Positions 42,716 through 51,087 of a stretch of DNA of 64,000 nt are shown here, piece by piece. The DNA comes from Oscillospiraceae bacterium (GTDB lineage Bacteria > Bacillota > Clostridia > Oscillospirales > Oscillospiraceae), in the NCBI GenBank assembly GCA_017461445.1, contig JAFTXW010000007.1, positions 124,001 through 188,000 of the forward strand, read 5' to 3'. The position numbers were made by a program, and so were the translations under genes. The notes under the pieces are model-generated. The model ran no database searches and had not been told where the DNA came from. It worked only from the letters and a program-made list of their open reading frames with translations. The number at the start of each line of letters is the position of its first letter. Position 1 is the stretch's first letter.

Positions 42716-42745
42716 AAAATCCCCTGCTCCGGCAGGGGATTTTTT
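42716..42745 (+). terminator. Rho-independent terminator of the infC operon
   Basis: AATCCCCTGC, TCCG, GCAGGGGATT, TTTTT. Confidence 0.93.
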
Positions 42746-42749
42746 AGTT

Positions 42750-42856
42750 AAAAGCTGAAAGTGGACAGTTGAAAGTTATGGTATTGCCTTCGGCAATGAT
42801 TGAATAAGTTCGCGAAAGCGGACACCTTAACTTTCCACTTTCAACTTTCAACTCAA
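42750..42856. repeat. Heptad-arm hairpin repeat, TTGAAAG type with two inner hairpins
   Basis: The left arm is GCTGAAAGTGGACAGTTGAA, the right arm CTTTCCACTTTCAACTTTCA. The inner tips are TTGCCTTCGGCAA and GTTCGCGAAAGCGGAC. It ends ~16 bases before the next start codon. Confidence 0.82.
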
Positions 42857-42872
42857 AAACGGAGATATTATT

Positions 42873-43748
42873 ATGGAGCTCAGACTAACAGCTGCGCGGG
42901 AGGGCCGCCTGTCCTCTTTCCTTTTGGGAGAACTGAATATGTCCACAGGGTTGATGAACAAGCTGAAATGGGGGGACGGCATCCGGGTGAACGGGGTTCC
43001 CAGGCGGACGAATTTCGACGTAAAGCCCGGGGATATGGTCACCGTCCGTCTGGACGAAGAGGAGCCGGAATACCCGCCAGAGGACGGCCCCCTGTCGGTG
43101 CTTTATGAGGATGACTGGCTTCTGGTGGTGGACAAGCCTGCGGGAATGCTGATCCATCCCTCCCGGGCAAAAAATGACGGCACTCTTGCCAATTTCGTGG
43201 CAGGATACTACCGGAAAACGGGGCAGAAGTGCGCCTTTCACCCCATGACCCGGCTGGACCGGGATACCTTTGGAATCGTGCTGCTGGCAAAAAATGCCCA
43301 TATCCATACCCGTTTGCAGGCTGCGGACGTGAAAAAGACCTATCATGCCCTGGTATTCGGCGGCCCGGAAGGGGAGCAGGGCATCATTGATGCCCCCATT
43401 GCCAGAAAGCCCCTGCCCAGCCTGCTGCGGGAGATCCGGGAGGACGGCAAGCCCTCGGTGACAGAATTCCGGGTTCTGGAAAAGTACGATGGCTATGCCA
43501 GGCTGGCCCTGCGGCCCATCACCGGGCGCACCCATCAGCTGCGTGTCCACTGTGCATATATGGGCTTTCCCATCCTGGGAGACCCCCAGTACGGCAGTGA
43601 AGAAAGCCAAAGCTTTTCCCGGACACTGGGCCTGCCCCACCAAATGCTCTGTGCCAAACGGCTGGAATTTTCTCACCCCATCACCGGGGAAGCTATGGCC
43701 CTGGAATCCGGTATGGACGCGCAATTGAGAATGAGGAGCGAAGAATGA
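42873..43748 (+). CDS. RluA/RluD-family pseudouridine synthase
   Basis: 291 residues. N-terminal S4-like domain (LSSFLLGEL, GDGIRVNGVPR), then the catalytic domain with HPMTRLDRDTFGIVLLAKNA holding the catalytic Asp, and GRTHQLRVHCAYMGFPILGD. Isomerises uridines in rRNA or tRNA; the target site cannot be assigned. Its stop overlaps the next ATG (ATGA), so both are coupled. SD GGAG. Confidence 0.92.
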   Translation: MELRLTAAREGRLSSFLLGELNMSTGLMNKLKWGDGIRVNGVPRRTNFDVKPGDMVTVRLDEEEPEYPPEDGPLSVLYEDDWLLVVDKPAGMLIHPSRAKNDGTLANFVAGYYRKTGQKCAFHPMTRLDRDTFGIVLLAKNAHIHTRLQAADVKKTYHALVFGGPEGEQGIIDAPIARKPLPSLLREIREDGKPSVTEFRVLEKYDGYARLALRPITGRTHQLRVHCAYMGFPILGDPQYGSEESQSFSRTLGLPHQMLCAKRLEFSHPITGEAMALESGMDAQLRMRSEE

Positions 43749-44614
43749 AGACCCTTTCCAATCATTACAAGGAAAAATACGGCTGCAAGGTATACAAGCT
43801 GTCCCTGGACGGCGGGTTCACCTGCCCTAATCGGGACGGCACTCTGGGTACCCGGGGTTGCATCTTCTGCTCCGGCTCCGGCAGCGGGGATTTCGCGGAG
43901 CGTGGCTGCGGCTCCATTGAAACCCAGCTGGAGCGGGCAAAGGAACGGGTTGGCAGCAAGTGCAAATCGGGAAAATATATCGCCTATTTCCAGGCTTTCA
44001 CCAATACCTACGCCCCTGTAGAGCGGCTGCGGCAGCTGTACACCGCAGCCATGGCCCCAGAGGACATCGTGGGCCTTGCCATCGGCACCCGCCCGGACTG
44101 CCTGGGGGATGACGTTGTTGCCCTTCTTGGGTCACTGAACCGGGTCAAGCCCGTGTCCGTAGAATTGGGATTGCAGACCATTCATGAGCCGTCCATCCAA
44201 TACATCCGCCGGGGCTATCCCAACGAGGTCTATTTCGATGCCGTCCACCGCCTGAAGGCAGCGGGCGTTGAGGCGGTCACCCATATCATCCTCGGCCTGC
44301 CGGGAGAAAACGCAGAAATTGCGATGGCCACCACCCAGGCTGCCGTAGACGCGGGAACCGACGGCGTGAAATTCCACCTGCTCCATGTCCTCCGGGGTAC
44401 GGATCTGGAACAGGATTACCTGGCGGGAAAATTCGATGTGCTTTCGATGGAAGCATACGGCAGCATTTTGAAAGCCTGCATTTCCCTCCTCCCGGAGGAG
44501 ACTGTCGTCCACCGCATCACCGGCGACGGCGCGAAAAAAGACCTGATCGCCCCGCTGTGGTCTGCCGACAAAAAACGGGTGCTGAATTACCTGCACCAAA
44601 TTCTGGAGCAGTAA
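43745..44614 (+). CDS. Radical SAM protein, TIGR01212/YtqA type
   Basis: 289 residues. Iron-sulfur motif TCPNRDGTLGTRGCIFC (a C-x12-C-x2-C arrangement characteristic of this Elp3-like family), then YFQAFTNTYAP, IGTRPDCL, ELGLQTIHEPSI, HIILGLPGE. Function unknown; homologues have been linked to tRNA thiolation-type reactions only by similarity. Translationally coupled to the pseudouridine synthase, which supports an RNA-modification role (inference). Confidence 0.88.
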   Translation: MKTLSNHYKEKYGCKVYKLSLDGGFTCPNRDGTLGTRGCIFCSGSGSGDFAERGCGSIETQLERAKERVGSKCKSGKYIAYFQAFTNTYAPVERLRQLYTAAMAPEDIVGLAIGTRPDCLGDDVVALLGSLNRVKPVSVELGLQTIHEPSIQYIRRGYPNEVYFDAVHRLKAAGVEAVTHIILGLPGENAEIAMATTQAAVDAGTDGVKFHLLHVLRGTDLEQDYLAGKFDVLSMEAYGSILKACISLLPEETVVHRITGDGAKKDLIAPLWSADKKRVLNYLHQILEQ

Positions 44615-44805
44615 ACGATAGGCAACCTCTAAAAACTCTTTTTTGCAGGATTGCGCAAAAGATTCTTTCTATTTCGAAAATCACAGAATCGACAACGCCG
44701 TCAGGCGATGTCTTTCAATTTGAAATGAAAGATTTCAAATTGAAAATAGTATTAGAAGTGCCCAATAAATTTACCCCGATTTTTCTCCCCTTTTACGTTA
44801 TCTAC
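44615..44805 (+). other. Intergenic region with an AT-rich inverted repeat
   Basis: It contains the exact 11-bp inverted repeat CAATTTGAAAT / ATTTCAAATTG (44716-44726 and 44732-44742), a possible operator for the MFS gene, and a T-rich stretch just after the radical SAM stop. The rest (GGCAACCTCTAAAAACTC, CGCCGTCAGGCGATG) is not recognised; no gene. Confidence 0.5.
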
Positions 44806-44834
44806 TGGACAACAGGGGTGAAAAGCTTTATAAT
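44806..44834 (+). promoter_or_regulatory. Promoter of the MFS gene
   Basis: TGGACA (44806-44811), 17 bases, TATAAT (44829-44834). Confidence 0.75.
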
Positions 44835-44875
44835 AGATAGATATTCCAAAGAAAAAATCGAATGGAGGCTCCTTT

Positions 44876-46195
44876 ATGAAGCTGAACACCAAACGCACCG
44901 TCCTGGTGGGCTTTGCGTTCCTGTCCATCTGCGCCTTCTGGCAGATGTACGACAATCTGGTTCCCAAGATCCTGACCGAGACCTTCGGCATCGGCGAAAG
45001 CATCTCCGGCATTATCATGGCATCGGACAATGTGCTGGCCCTTTTCCTGCTGCCCCTGTTCGGCGGCCTGTCGGATAAGTGCACCAGCAAGCTGGGCCGC
45101 CGCCGTCCCTTTATCCTCTTTGGCACCGTCGCGGCTGTCATTCTTATGATGCTGCTGCCCATCCTGACGGACAGCTATCACGCAGCCCCCGACACCTGGA
45201 AGATCGTCTGCTTCATCATTGGCTTAGGCCTGCTGCTGATCTCCATGGGTATTTACCGCAGCCCCGCCGTGGCCCTGATGCCCGATGTGACTCCCAAACC
45301 CCTGCGCTCCAAGGCCAATGCCATCATCAACCTGATGGGTGCTCTGGGCGGTATCATCTACCTGATCATTACCACCTTCCTGTACAATACCAGCGGCGAT
45401 GCCTATGTGTCCTATCTGCCCCTGTTTGCCATTGTGGGTGGCATTATGCTCGTGGCCCTCGCCATTGTTATGTTTTGCGTCAACGAGCCCAAGCTGGTGG
45501 CGGAGCAGAAAAAGTACGAGGAAGCCCATCCCGAGGACAACCTGACGGAAGTTACCGAGTCCGGCGAGGCCCTCCCCGCTGACGTGAAGAGGAGCCTGTC
45601 CTTCCTGCTGGTATCCATCGCATTGTGGTTCATCGGCTATAACGGCGTCACCACCTGGTTCTCCGTCTACGCCTCCGAAATGTGGAGCATGACCCTGGGT
45701 CAGGCCAATACCTGCCTGACCATCGCCACCGCCGGTGCCATTGTCAGCTACATCCCCGTGGGCAATATCGCCAGCAAGGTTGGCCGCCGCAAGACCATCC
45801 GCTTCGGCACCCTGCTCCTCTCTGGCAGCTTTGCCGTGGCCTTTGTCTACACCATGTTCTCCAATTCCTTCAGCCCCCTGCTGTATGTGCTGTTCATCCT
45901 GGTCGGTATGGCCTGGGCCGCCATCAACGTCAACAGCCTGCCTATGGTTGTCGAGATGTGCAAGGGCAGTGAGGTAGGCAAGTTCACCGGCCTGTACTAC
46001 ACCTTCTCCATGACCGCCCAGATCATGACCCCCATCGTGGCAGGCTGGCTTCTGGAAAATATCGACTACAAGACCCTGTTCCCCTATGCCGCCATCTTCG
46101 TCTTTGCTTCCTTTATCACCATGGGCTTTGTGAAGCACGGCGATAACAAGGTGGAAGCAAAGAAGGGCCTGGAAGCCTTTGATATCGACGACTAA
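44876..46195 (+). CDS. Major facilitator transporter, SLC45/GPH-like sugar porter
   Basis: 439 residues, 12 membrane helices. MFS loop motif GGLSDKCTSKLGRRRPFILFG between helices 2 and 3, a repeat of it (ASKVGRRKTIRFG) after helix 8, and YRSPAVALMPDVTPKPLRSKAN after helix 4. These features recall sucrose/maltose porters of the SUT/SLC45 and GPH groups. Central cytoplasmic loop ~205-240 is charged. Substrate unknown, probably a glycoside or sugar. SD TGGAGG; own promoter. Confidence 0.88.
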   Translation: MKLNTKRTVLVGFAFLSICAFWQMYDNLVPKILTETFGIGESISGIIMASDNVLALFLLPLFGGLSDKCTSKLGRRRPFILFGTVAAVILMMLLPILTDSYHAAPDTWKIVCFIIGLGLLLISMGIYRSPAVALMPDVTPKPLRSKANAIINLMGALGGIIYLIITTFLYNTSGDAYVSYLPLFAIVGGIMLVALAIVMFCVNEPKLVAEQKKYEEAHPEDNLTEVTESGEALPADVKRSLSFLLVSIALWFIGYNGVTTWFSVYASEMWSMTLGQANTCLTIATAGAIVSYIPVGNIASKVGRRKTIRFGTLLLSGSFAVAFVYTMFSNSFSPLLYVLFILVGMAWAAINVNSLPMVVEMCKGSEVGKFTGLYYTFSMTAQIMTPIVAGWLLENIDYKTLFPYAAIFVFASFITMGFVKHGDNKVEAKKGLEAFDIDD

Positions 46196-46196
46196 C

Positions 46197-46232
46197 GGCG
46201 AGTTGAAAGTTGAGAATTGAAAGTTGAAAATT
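46197..46232. repeat. Half of a heptad-arm repeat (left arm only)
   Basis: GCGAGTTGAAAGTTGAGAAT continues with TGAAAGTTGAAAA up to the start codon of the GDPD gene. No complementary right arm follows, so this is a truncated or invaded copy. Confidence 0.65.
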
Positions 46233-47033
46233 ATGCTTTATTTCCTGATCGTTCTGCTTGTTTTGTATATTCTGGCTGTGCGGTGCCGCAGCGGGCATCC
46301 CGACTTGAAGAAACTGCAAGGCTGGGCTTATGCGCACCGGGGGCTTCATGGAAATGGTCTGCCTGAGAACAGCATGGCAGCCTTCCGGGCTGCTTTGGAG
46401 GGCGGCTGCGGCATCGAGTTGGATGTCCACCTGTTAAAGGACGGCAATCTGGCGGTGATCCACGATTCCCTTTTAAAGCGCACCACCGGCGCGGAGGGGA
46501 AAATCGAGGATCTGACCACTACCGACCTGCAAAATTACCGCCTGGAAGGCACTGCCGAGACCATCCCCACCTTCCGGCAGGTGCTGGACCTGTACGCGGG
46601 CAAGGCCCCCCTGATCGTGGAGCTGAAGCCCATCGGCGGCAACCATGCCGCCCTGGCGGAAACGGCCTGCAAAATGCTGGACAGCTACAAGGGCGTTTAC
46701 TGCATCGAGTCCTTTGACCCCCGGTGCGTCTACTGGCTGAAAAAGAACCGTCCTGACATCATCCGGGGACAGCTGTCGGAAAACTTTCTCAAAACCGGTC
46801 AGACCATGCCCCTCTGGCTCCGCTTCGCACTGACCCACAACCTGCTGAATTTCCTGACGGTGCCGGACTTCATCGCCTACAAATTTGAGCACCGGAACCA
46901 GACCCCCAGCAATGCCCTCTGCCGAAAGCTCTGGAAGGCCCAGGGCGTATCCTGGACCCTTCGCAGCAAGGCAGACTACGATACCGCCGTAAAAGAAGGC
47001 TGGCTCCCCATCTTTGAAAAATTCATCCCATAA
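46233..47033 (+). CDS. Glycerophosphodiester phosphodiesterase
   Basis: 266 residues from ATG at 46233. One N-terminal membrane helix (LYFLIVLLVLYILAV), then the GDPD TIM barrel: AYAHRGLHGNGLPENSMAAF (catalytic His, Glu), IELDVHLLKDGNLAVIHD, LIVELKP. Splits glycerophosphodiesters to glycerol 3-phosphate. The bases before the ATG are a repeat arm without SD, so translation may depend on the MFS gene 37 bases upstream; TTG at 46224 is an alternative. Confidence 0.88.
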   Translation: MLYFLIVLLVLYILAVRCRSGHPDLKKLQGWAYAHRGLHGNGLPENSMAAFRAALEGGCGIELDVHLLKDGNLAVIHDSLLKRTTGAEGKIEDLTTTDLQNYRLEGTAETIPTFRQVLDLYAGKAPLIVELKPIGGNHAALAETACKMLDSYKGVYCIESFDPRCVYWLKKNRPDIIRGQLSENFLKTGQTMPLWLRFALTHNLLNFLTVPDFIAYKFEHRNQTPSNALCRKLWKAQGVSWTLRSKADYDTAVKEGWLPIFEKFIP

Positions 47034-47034
47034 C

Positions 47035-47073
47035 AAAAGTGGCTGCTGCATGACGCAACAGCCACTTTTTTTT
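47035..47073. terminator. Bidirectional terminator
   Basis: AAAAGTGGCTGCTGC, ATGAC, GCAACAGCCACTTTTTTTT: A run on one side and T run on the other, between convergent genes. Confidence 0.92.
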
Positions 47074-47080
47074 GTTCCCG

Positions 47081-48649
47081 TTATCCGAAAACCTTTTCAA
47101 AGGTCTCCCGCACTTCCTTTATGCGGCCCTCCGCGAAGGGGCTTTCCAGCTGGGCGGCGGTGAGGAAGGAGAGAAAATAATACTCCTCCGATTCCAGATT
47201 GTCTTCCAGCTTTGCCAGACCCGCGCCAGGCTGTTCCTGTTCCAGCTGGTACAGCTGCAATGCCGCGTCGTTGCTGACCACATAGCTGATGATGTACATG
47301 GGATTGGTATAGAAATGGGTGATCTCCACATATTCCCGGGGATCATAGCCCAGGGAATCAAAGCCGTAGCGGAGAATCACTTCCTCGTAAAGGCCGTTCA
47401 GCCCCTCCACGGACAGGTCATCTCCCTCCAGCCGGTACATTTCCTGCTCGAATTGGGCGAAGGCTGCCTGCTCCACATAGATGCACAGGCTGTCGGCCAT
47501 TTTCAGCCGGGTCAGATCTTCGGTGTTTTCGCCGTAGCACAGGCTCAGGTACTCCATGCCCTGGGAGAAGACTTCCATCACATCGATGCCCGCGTAGCTG
47601 CCATAGCATGCGTAGTCATTGCAGAAATGGCCAAATTCGTGGGCCAGGGTCAGACAGTCGTACCGGGTCAGGGAGGAATTCATAAAGACAAAGGGAGAGT
47701 AGTAGCTGGTGAGGTAGACCTCGAAGGAGGCACCGTACTTGTTCTCCCCGTAGGCGATATCATACAGTCCCGCGCCCTCCATCATCTGGAACCCGTCCCA
47801 TACGGTGCCGCCCATGGCTTTTGCCGCGCCGCGGACAAAGGCGAAGGTCTCTTCCTCGGTGCTGGGGACATCCGCCAGGGTCCAGACATCGTCGGCGTTC
47901 ACCGCCCGGTAAAGCTCCACCAGCTCCGTTCGGATTTCCTCCAGCAGCGCGTCGGCCTGCTGGGGTGTATAGTCCCGGTAGTAGTAAAAATCATTGGCAA
48001 ACTGGGCGTAATCGTCGTAGTTCCAGTAGGCCGCCATATCCTGCCGGACTTTAATCAGCTCCACCAGCAGCTGCCCCATCTCCTGGCCGCAGGCATCGTA
48101 CAGCTCCACGGAGCCGCTGGGATAGGCCAGGGCTTCCTCCGAAAGGGCGTAATATTCCATCTGCAGTTGGGCTTCCTGTTCCAGCAGGGAGGAGAAGGCG
48201 GCATCCCACAGGTTTTCTCCCTCGTAGTCGTCAAAGAAGCCTTCCCCGAAGTATTCCTCCGCTTCCAGGGCCTCCCGGCAGGGGGAATCGGCCAGAACAT
48301 AGTACATTTCCTCCAGCAGCGCGTCCACATCGTCGGTCAGTTCCATGCAGTAGTTGTATTCCTGTTCCCAGTAGATATCCGTCAGGTCGCTGCAATAGCG
48401 GATGTCTGCCAGATTGTAGCAGGTATAAAACCAGTCGTAGTCATCATAAAAGTCGTAGATGGCTTCAATGACGGCCTCCGCATCATCGCCTGCGGCGGTT
48501 TGGCAGAAGGCATCGTAGCTGTCCTGGATCTGGGTCAGATCCGGGCGGGTGTACTCCATATCCTCGTAGTCGATGATGCCGCCGTAGGACATACAGCCGG
48601 ACAGCAGCACCGCTGCCGCCAGGATCAGTGCCAAAACCCGAATTTTCAT
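47081..48649 (-). CDS. Lipoprotein metallopeptidase, M3/oligoendopeptidase F-like
   Basis: 522 residues. Type II signal peptide with lipobox LLSGC (Cys19). The zinc motif HEFGH (337-341) followed by DVMEVFSQGMEYL (Glu359) is that of the M3/gluzincin family. The mature part is very acidic and Tyr-rich. Exposed on the outer face of the membrane, where it may trim peptides. Divergent from marR at 48770, so it may be under its control. SD AAGGAGG. Confidence 0.87.
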   Translation of the reverse strand: MKIRVLALILAAAVLLSGCMSYGGIIDYEDMEYTRPDLTQIQDSYDAFCQTAAGDDAEAVIEAIYDFYDDYDWFYTCYNLADIRYCSDLTDIYWEQEYNYCMELTDDVDALLEEMYYVLADSPCREALEAEEYFGEGFFDDYEGENLWDAAFSSLLEQEAQLQMEYYALSEEALAYPSGSVELYDACGQEMGQLLVELIKVRQDMAAYWNYDDYAQFANDFYYYRDYTPQQADALLEEIRTELVELYRAVNADDVWTLADVPSTEEETFAFVRGAAKAMGGTVWDGFQMMEGAGLYDIAYGENKYGASFEVYLTSYYSPFVFMNSSLTRYDCLTLAHEFGHFCNDYACYGSYAGIDVMEVFSQGMEYLSLCYGENTEDLTRLKMADSLCIYVEQAAFAQFEQEMYRLEGDDLSVEGLNGLYEEVILRYGFDSLGYDPREYVEITHFYTNPMYIISYVVSNDAALQLYQLEQEQPGAGLAKLEDNLESEEYYFLSFLTAAQLESPFAEGRIKEVRETFEKVFG

Positions 48650-48707
48650 GGGGATCCCTCCTTTTTATCCGTACTATATCATAGAAAGGAGGTTTTTTCA
48701 ATTAAAC

Positions 48708-48736
48708 TTTACAATCACAGGAAAATGTGGTAAAAT
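48708..48736 (+). promoter_or_regulatory. Promoter of the MarR gene
   Basis: TTTACA (48708-48713), 17 bases, TAAAAT (48731-48736). Confidence 0.7.
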
Positions 48737-48769
48737 AAATATAATAAACTCAGGAAAGAGGGCCTGGCT

Positions 48770-49198
48770 ATGTCCCAGATCGTCCGCGATATTACCGAAA
48801 TCTCCCGTACCGGGGCGCAGTACCGTATAGATCAGCTGTCCCCCATGGGCCTGAAGGCCTGCCATGCCAGCTATCTGACGGAGATATGTGAGTGTCCCGG
48901 TATTTCCCAGGATGGTCTTGCCCGCCGTATCTATATCAACAAGAGCAACGTGGCCCGGCAGGCGGCGGTGCTGGAGGAGGAGGGCTTCATCACCCGGCGG
49001 CCCTCGGCGGTGGATAAGCGGGTCATGGAGCTGTACCCCACCCAGAAGGCCATCGATCTGCTGCCCCAGCTGCAGGCGATCCTCAGCTGCTGGGAGGACT
49101 GGATCACCCAGGAGCTTACGGAGGAGGAGCGGGAACAGCTGTCCGCCCTGCTCACCAAAATGAAAGCCCGCTCCGCAGCATATATGGAAGAACGATAA
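48770..49198 (+). CDS. MarR-family regulator
   Basis: 142 residues. Winged helix with CECPGISQDGLARRIYINKS, NVARQAAVLEEEGFITRRPS and the wing DKRVMELYPT. MarR proteins are dimeric repressors released by small ligands. Neighbours are the divergent M3-like lipoprotein and, behind a shared terminator, the SDR gene. SD GAGGG. Confidence 0.9.
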   Translation: MSQIVRDITEISRTGAQYRIDQLSPMGLKACHASYLTEICECPGISQDGLARRIYINKSNVARQAAVLEEEGFITRRPSAVDKRVMELYPTQKAIDLLPQLQAILSCWEDWITQELTEEEREQLSALLTKMKARSAAYMEER

Positions 49199-49203
49199 AT
49201 TTT

Positions 49204-49233
49204 GCCCGGAACCAATCGGTTCCGGGCGTTTTC
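49204..49233. terminator. Bidirectional terminator
   Basis: GCCCGGAACC, AATC, GGTTCCGGGC, GTTTTC between the convergent MarR and SDR genes. Confidence 0.88.
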
Positions 49234-49234
49234 T

Positions 49235-50584
49235 TTACTTGTCTCCCTGCAGACGCTTCTTGGCATCCTCCACGGATTCGCCTTCCTTGGCGAAGAAGGC
49301 CTCCACGAACTTGTCGGAGAGCTTGGTAAAGCCCTTCACGGCACCTTCCTCGATCTTCTTGTAACCGGCAACCACCGTATCCTCAATTTTCTGATAGGTA
49401 CCCACAACGCCGTGCTCGATGGCCTTGTAGGTTTCCACCACATCAATGTCGGGCACATCGGTCACATCGTGCTCCATGGCCTTGACGATATCCTCCATGC
49501 AGCCGCCTTCCCGGAGCTGCTCATTGGTCATCAGAGTAGGCTTCTCGGTGACGCCGCCCCCGTCGATCAGGCCCTCTTCGATCATCCACTGAACCTCGTC
49601 GTGGATGGTTTCCTGGTAGGAGCGGGTGGTGTAGCCCAGCTCTTCCCGGGCCTTGGAGTAGTCGAACTCGTTGTTCCGGGCCAGGTTATAGACGGAGAAG
49701 GTGGTCATCATGGGCATCTTGCCGGTCTTTTCCGCCTGCTTTTCCAGACCTGCGGCGATCTTGTCCGCCAGATCCAGGGGCAGGTAGAACTTGATCTGCT
49801 TGGAGTTGCACTCCGCGTGGAGCATGTCGCACATTTCCTTCAGAGTGACGGTCTCGTTGGCCAGGATGTAGCACTCGCCCACGCGGCCTTTATCCACAGC
49901 GGCGATGGTGCCGGCGGCCAGGTCACGGACATCACACAGGTTGAAGCTGCCCTGCATGCCCATGGGCATCTCGCCCTTGATGATCTTGAGCAGAGTGCCG
50001 GTGGTCTCACCGATGGCGTGGTCATTGGGGCCCAGAATGCCGCTGGGATGGACGACACAGGCCTTCAGACCCATGACCCGGACGGAATCCAGCACCATCT
50101 GGGTGGCCTTTGCCTTGGACTGGGAGTAGGCACCCACCACCTTGGCAGGGTCACAGGGATCGAACTTGTCCACTTCCTTGATCTTGGTGCCGTGGGGCTG
50201 CTCGGGGATGGCACCGGTGGAGCTGACGTAGACCATCTTCTCACACTCGGGATGGTTCAGAACCTTGGTGATGATGTTCCGGGTGCCGGTAACGTTGACA
50301 GCCATCAGCTTTTCGGAGTAGTTAGGGTTCACGGTGACCATGGATGCGCAGTGGATGACCACGGAGGTGGCACCCTCGGGCACGTTGAAGAAGGCATCCA
50401 GGGAACTGATATCGGTCAGGTCACCCAGAACCACCTCCACCTGCTCGGGGATGTACTTGACGGACTTATCATTGGGCAGCACCAAGGCCCGCACCTTGCA
50501 GCCCTTCTCCAGCAACTGCATGCAGATGTTGGTGCCCAGGAAACCGGCGGCACCGGTCAGCAGATAGTAGCGTTCGTTGTTCAT
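49235..50584 (-). CDS. Extended SDR (NAD-dependent epimerase-type) with 11-residue repeat tail
   Basis: 449 residues from ATG at 50584 (AGGAG 9 bases upstream). Rossmann start YLLTGAAGFLGTNICMQLLE, VVIHCASMVTVNP, VYVSSTGAIPE and the catalytic YSQSKAKA (Tyr-x3-Lys). Resembles dihydroflavonol-reductase/3-beta-HSD-like SDRs. Residues ~386-429 are four exact-length 11-mers: YKAIEHGVVGT, YQKIEDTVVAG, YKKIEEGAVKG, FTKLSDKFVEA, then a charged end. Such 11-mers form amphipathic helices, as in apolipoproteins and synuclein, and may hold the enzyme on the membrane. Substrate unknown. Confidence 0.86.
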   Translation of the reverse strand: MNNERYYLLTGAAGFLGTNICMQLLEKGCKVRALVLPNDKSVKYIPEQVEVVLGDLTDISSLDAFFNVPEGATSVVIHCASMVTVNPNYSEKLMAVNVTGTRNIITKVLNHPECEKMVYVSSTGAIPEQPHGTKIKEVDKFDPCDPAKVVGAYSQSKAKATQMVLDSVRVMGLKACVVHPSGILGPNDHAIGETTGTLLKIIKGEMPMGMQGSFNLCDVRDLAAGTIAAVDKGRVGECYILANETVTLKEMCDMLHAECNSKQIKFYLPLDLADKIAAGLEKQAEKTGKMPMMTTFSVYNLARNNEFDYSKAREELGYTTRSYQETIHDEVQWMIEEGLIDGGGVTEKPTLMTNEQLREGGCMEDIVKAMEHDVTDVPDIDVVETYKAIEHGVVGTYQKIEDTVVAGYKKIEEGAVKGFTKLSDKFVEAFFAKEGESVEDAKKRLQGDK

Positions 50585-50618
50585 GGCAGGCATCTCCTTA
50601 TAAAAACTGCAAAACGGA

Positions 50619-50984
50619 TTACTTCAGACCGACGAACATAGGGATCAGGAACAGCAGCATCACAATGCCTACAACGCCAACGGCAATGCCGGGCAGCATC
50701 AGGTTCCAAACCATAATCATGCACATACCCAGACCCAGCACCAGGGAAGACAGAACGCCGTAGGCGATCTTTCCGGTGAGCTTCCAGTTGATGGTCAGCT
50801 TCTTGCCGGACTTGGCGCAGCGGACGATCACCAGAATCAGCAGGGCCACAAAGCCGATGGCGGTGCAGATGCACCCGGGGACAAAGGCGTTCCACTCCGG
50901 CAGCAGGGCCATGCACATGCCCAGGGCGAACAGCAGGCCGCCCACAACGCCGAATACCAGGGTCACAAAATCTGTTTTCTTCAT
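50619..50984 (-). CDS. Small membrane protein with four helices
   Basis: 121 residues, two helix pairs separated by a basic loop (CAKSGKKLTINWKLTGK). The last pair contains LGLGMCMIMVWNLMLPGI, which recurs almost exactly in the unrelated-looking protein at 55457. Starts after GGAGG, which is buried in an inverted repeat (50994-51036). Lies 34 bases upstream of the SDR gene, so probably its partner. Function unknown. Confidence 0.8.
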   Translation of the reverse strand: MKKTDFVTLVFGVVGGLLFALGMCMALLPEWNAFVPGCICTAIGFVALLILVIVRCAKSGKKLTINWKLTGKIAYGVLSSLVLGLGMCMIMVWNLMLPGIAVGVVGIVMLLFLIPMFVGLK

Positions 50985-50993
50985 AAAATAATA

Positions 50994-51036
50994 CCTCCGT
51001 TATGTGTTTCAGTTGATGAAACTATCATAACGGAGG
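50994..51036 (-). promoter_or_regulatory. Inverted repeat that includes the ribosome site
   Basis: CCTCCGTTATG (50994-51004) and CATAACGGAGG (51026-51036), with inner GTTTCA / TGAAAC (51006-51011, 51017-51022). In the minus-strand mRNA the SD GGAGG pairs with an upstream CCTCC, so the hairpin can hide the ribosome site; as DNA it could also be an operator. Confidence 0.65.
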
Positions 51037-51087
51037 AATGTTATTGAAATGATTCTTAAATGTTTCTGTTTTGTTTACGGAGAAAAT

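Noticed and set aside
44557-45078. 173-codon frame ahead of the MFS gene
   Set aside because: Starts inside the radical SAM gene and overlaps the MFS start in another frame; no SD and mixed composition.
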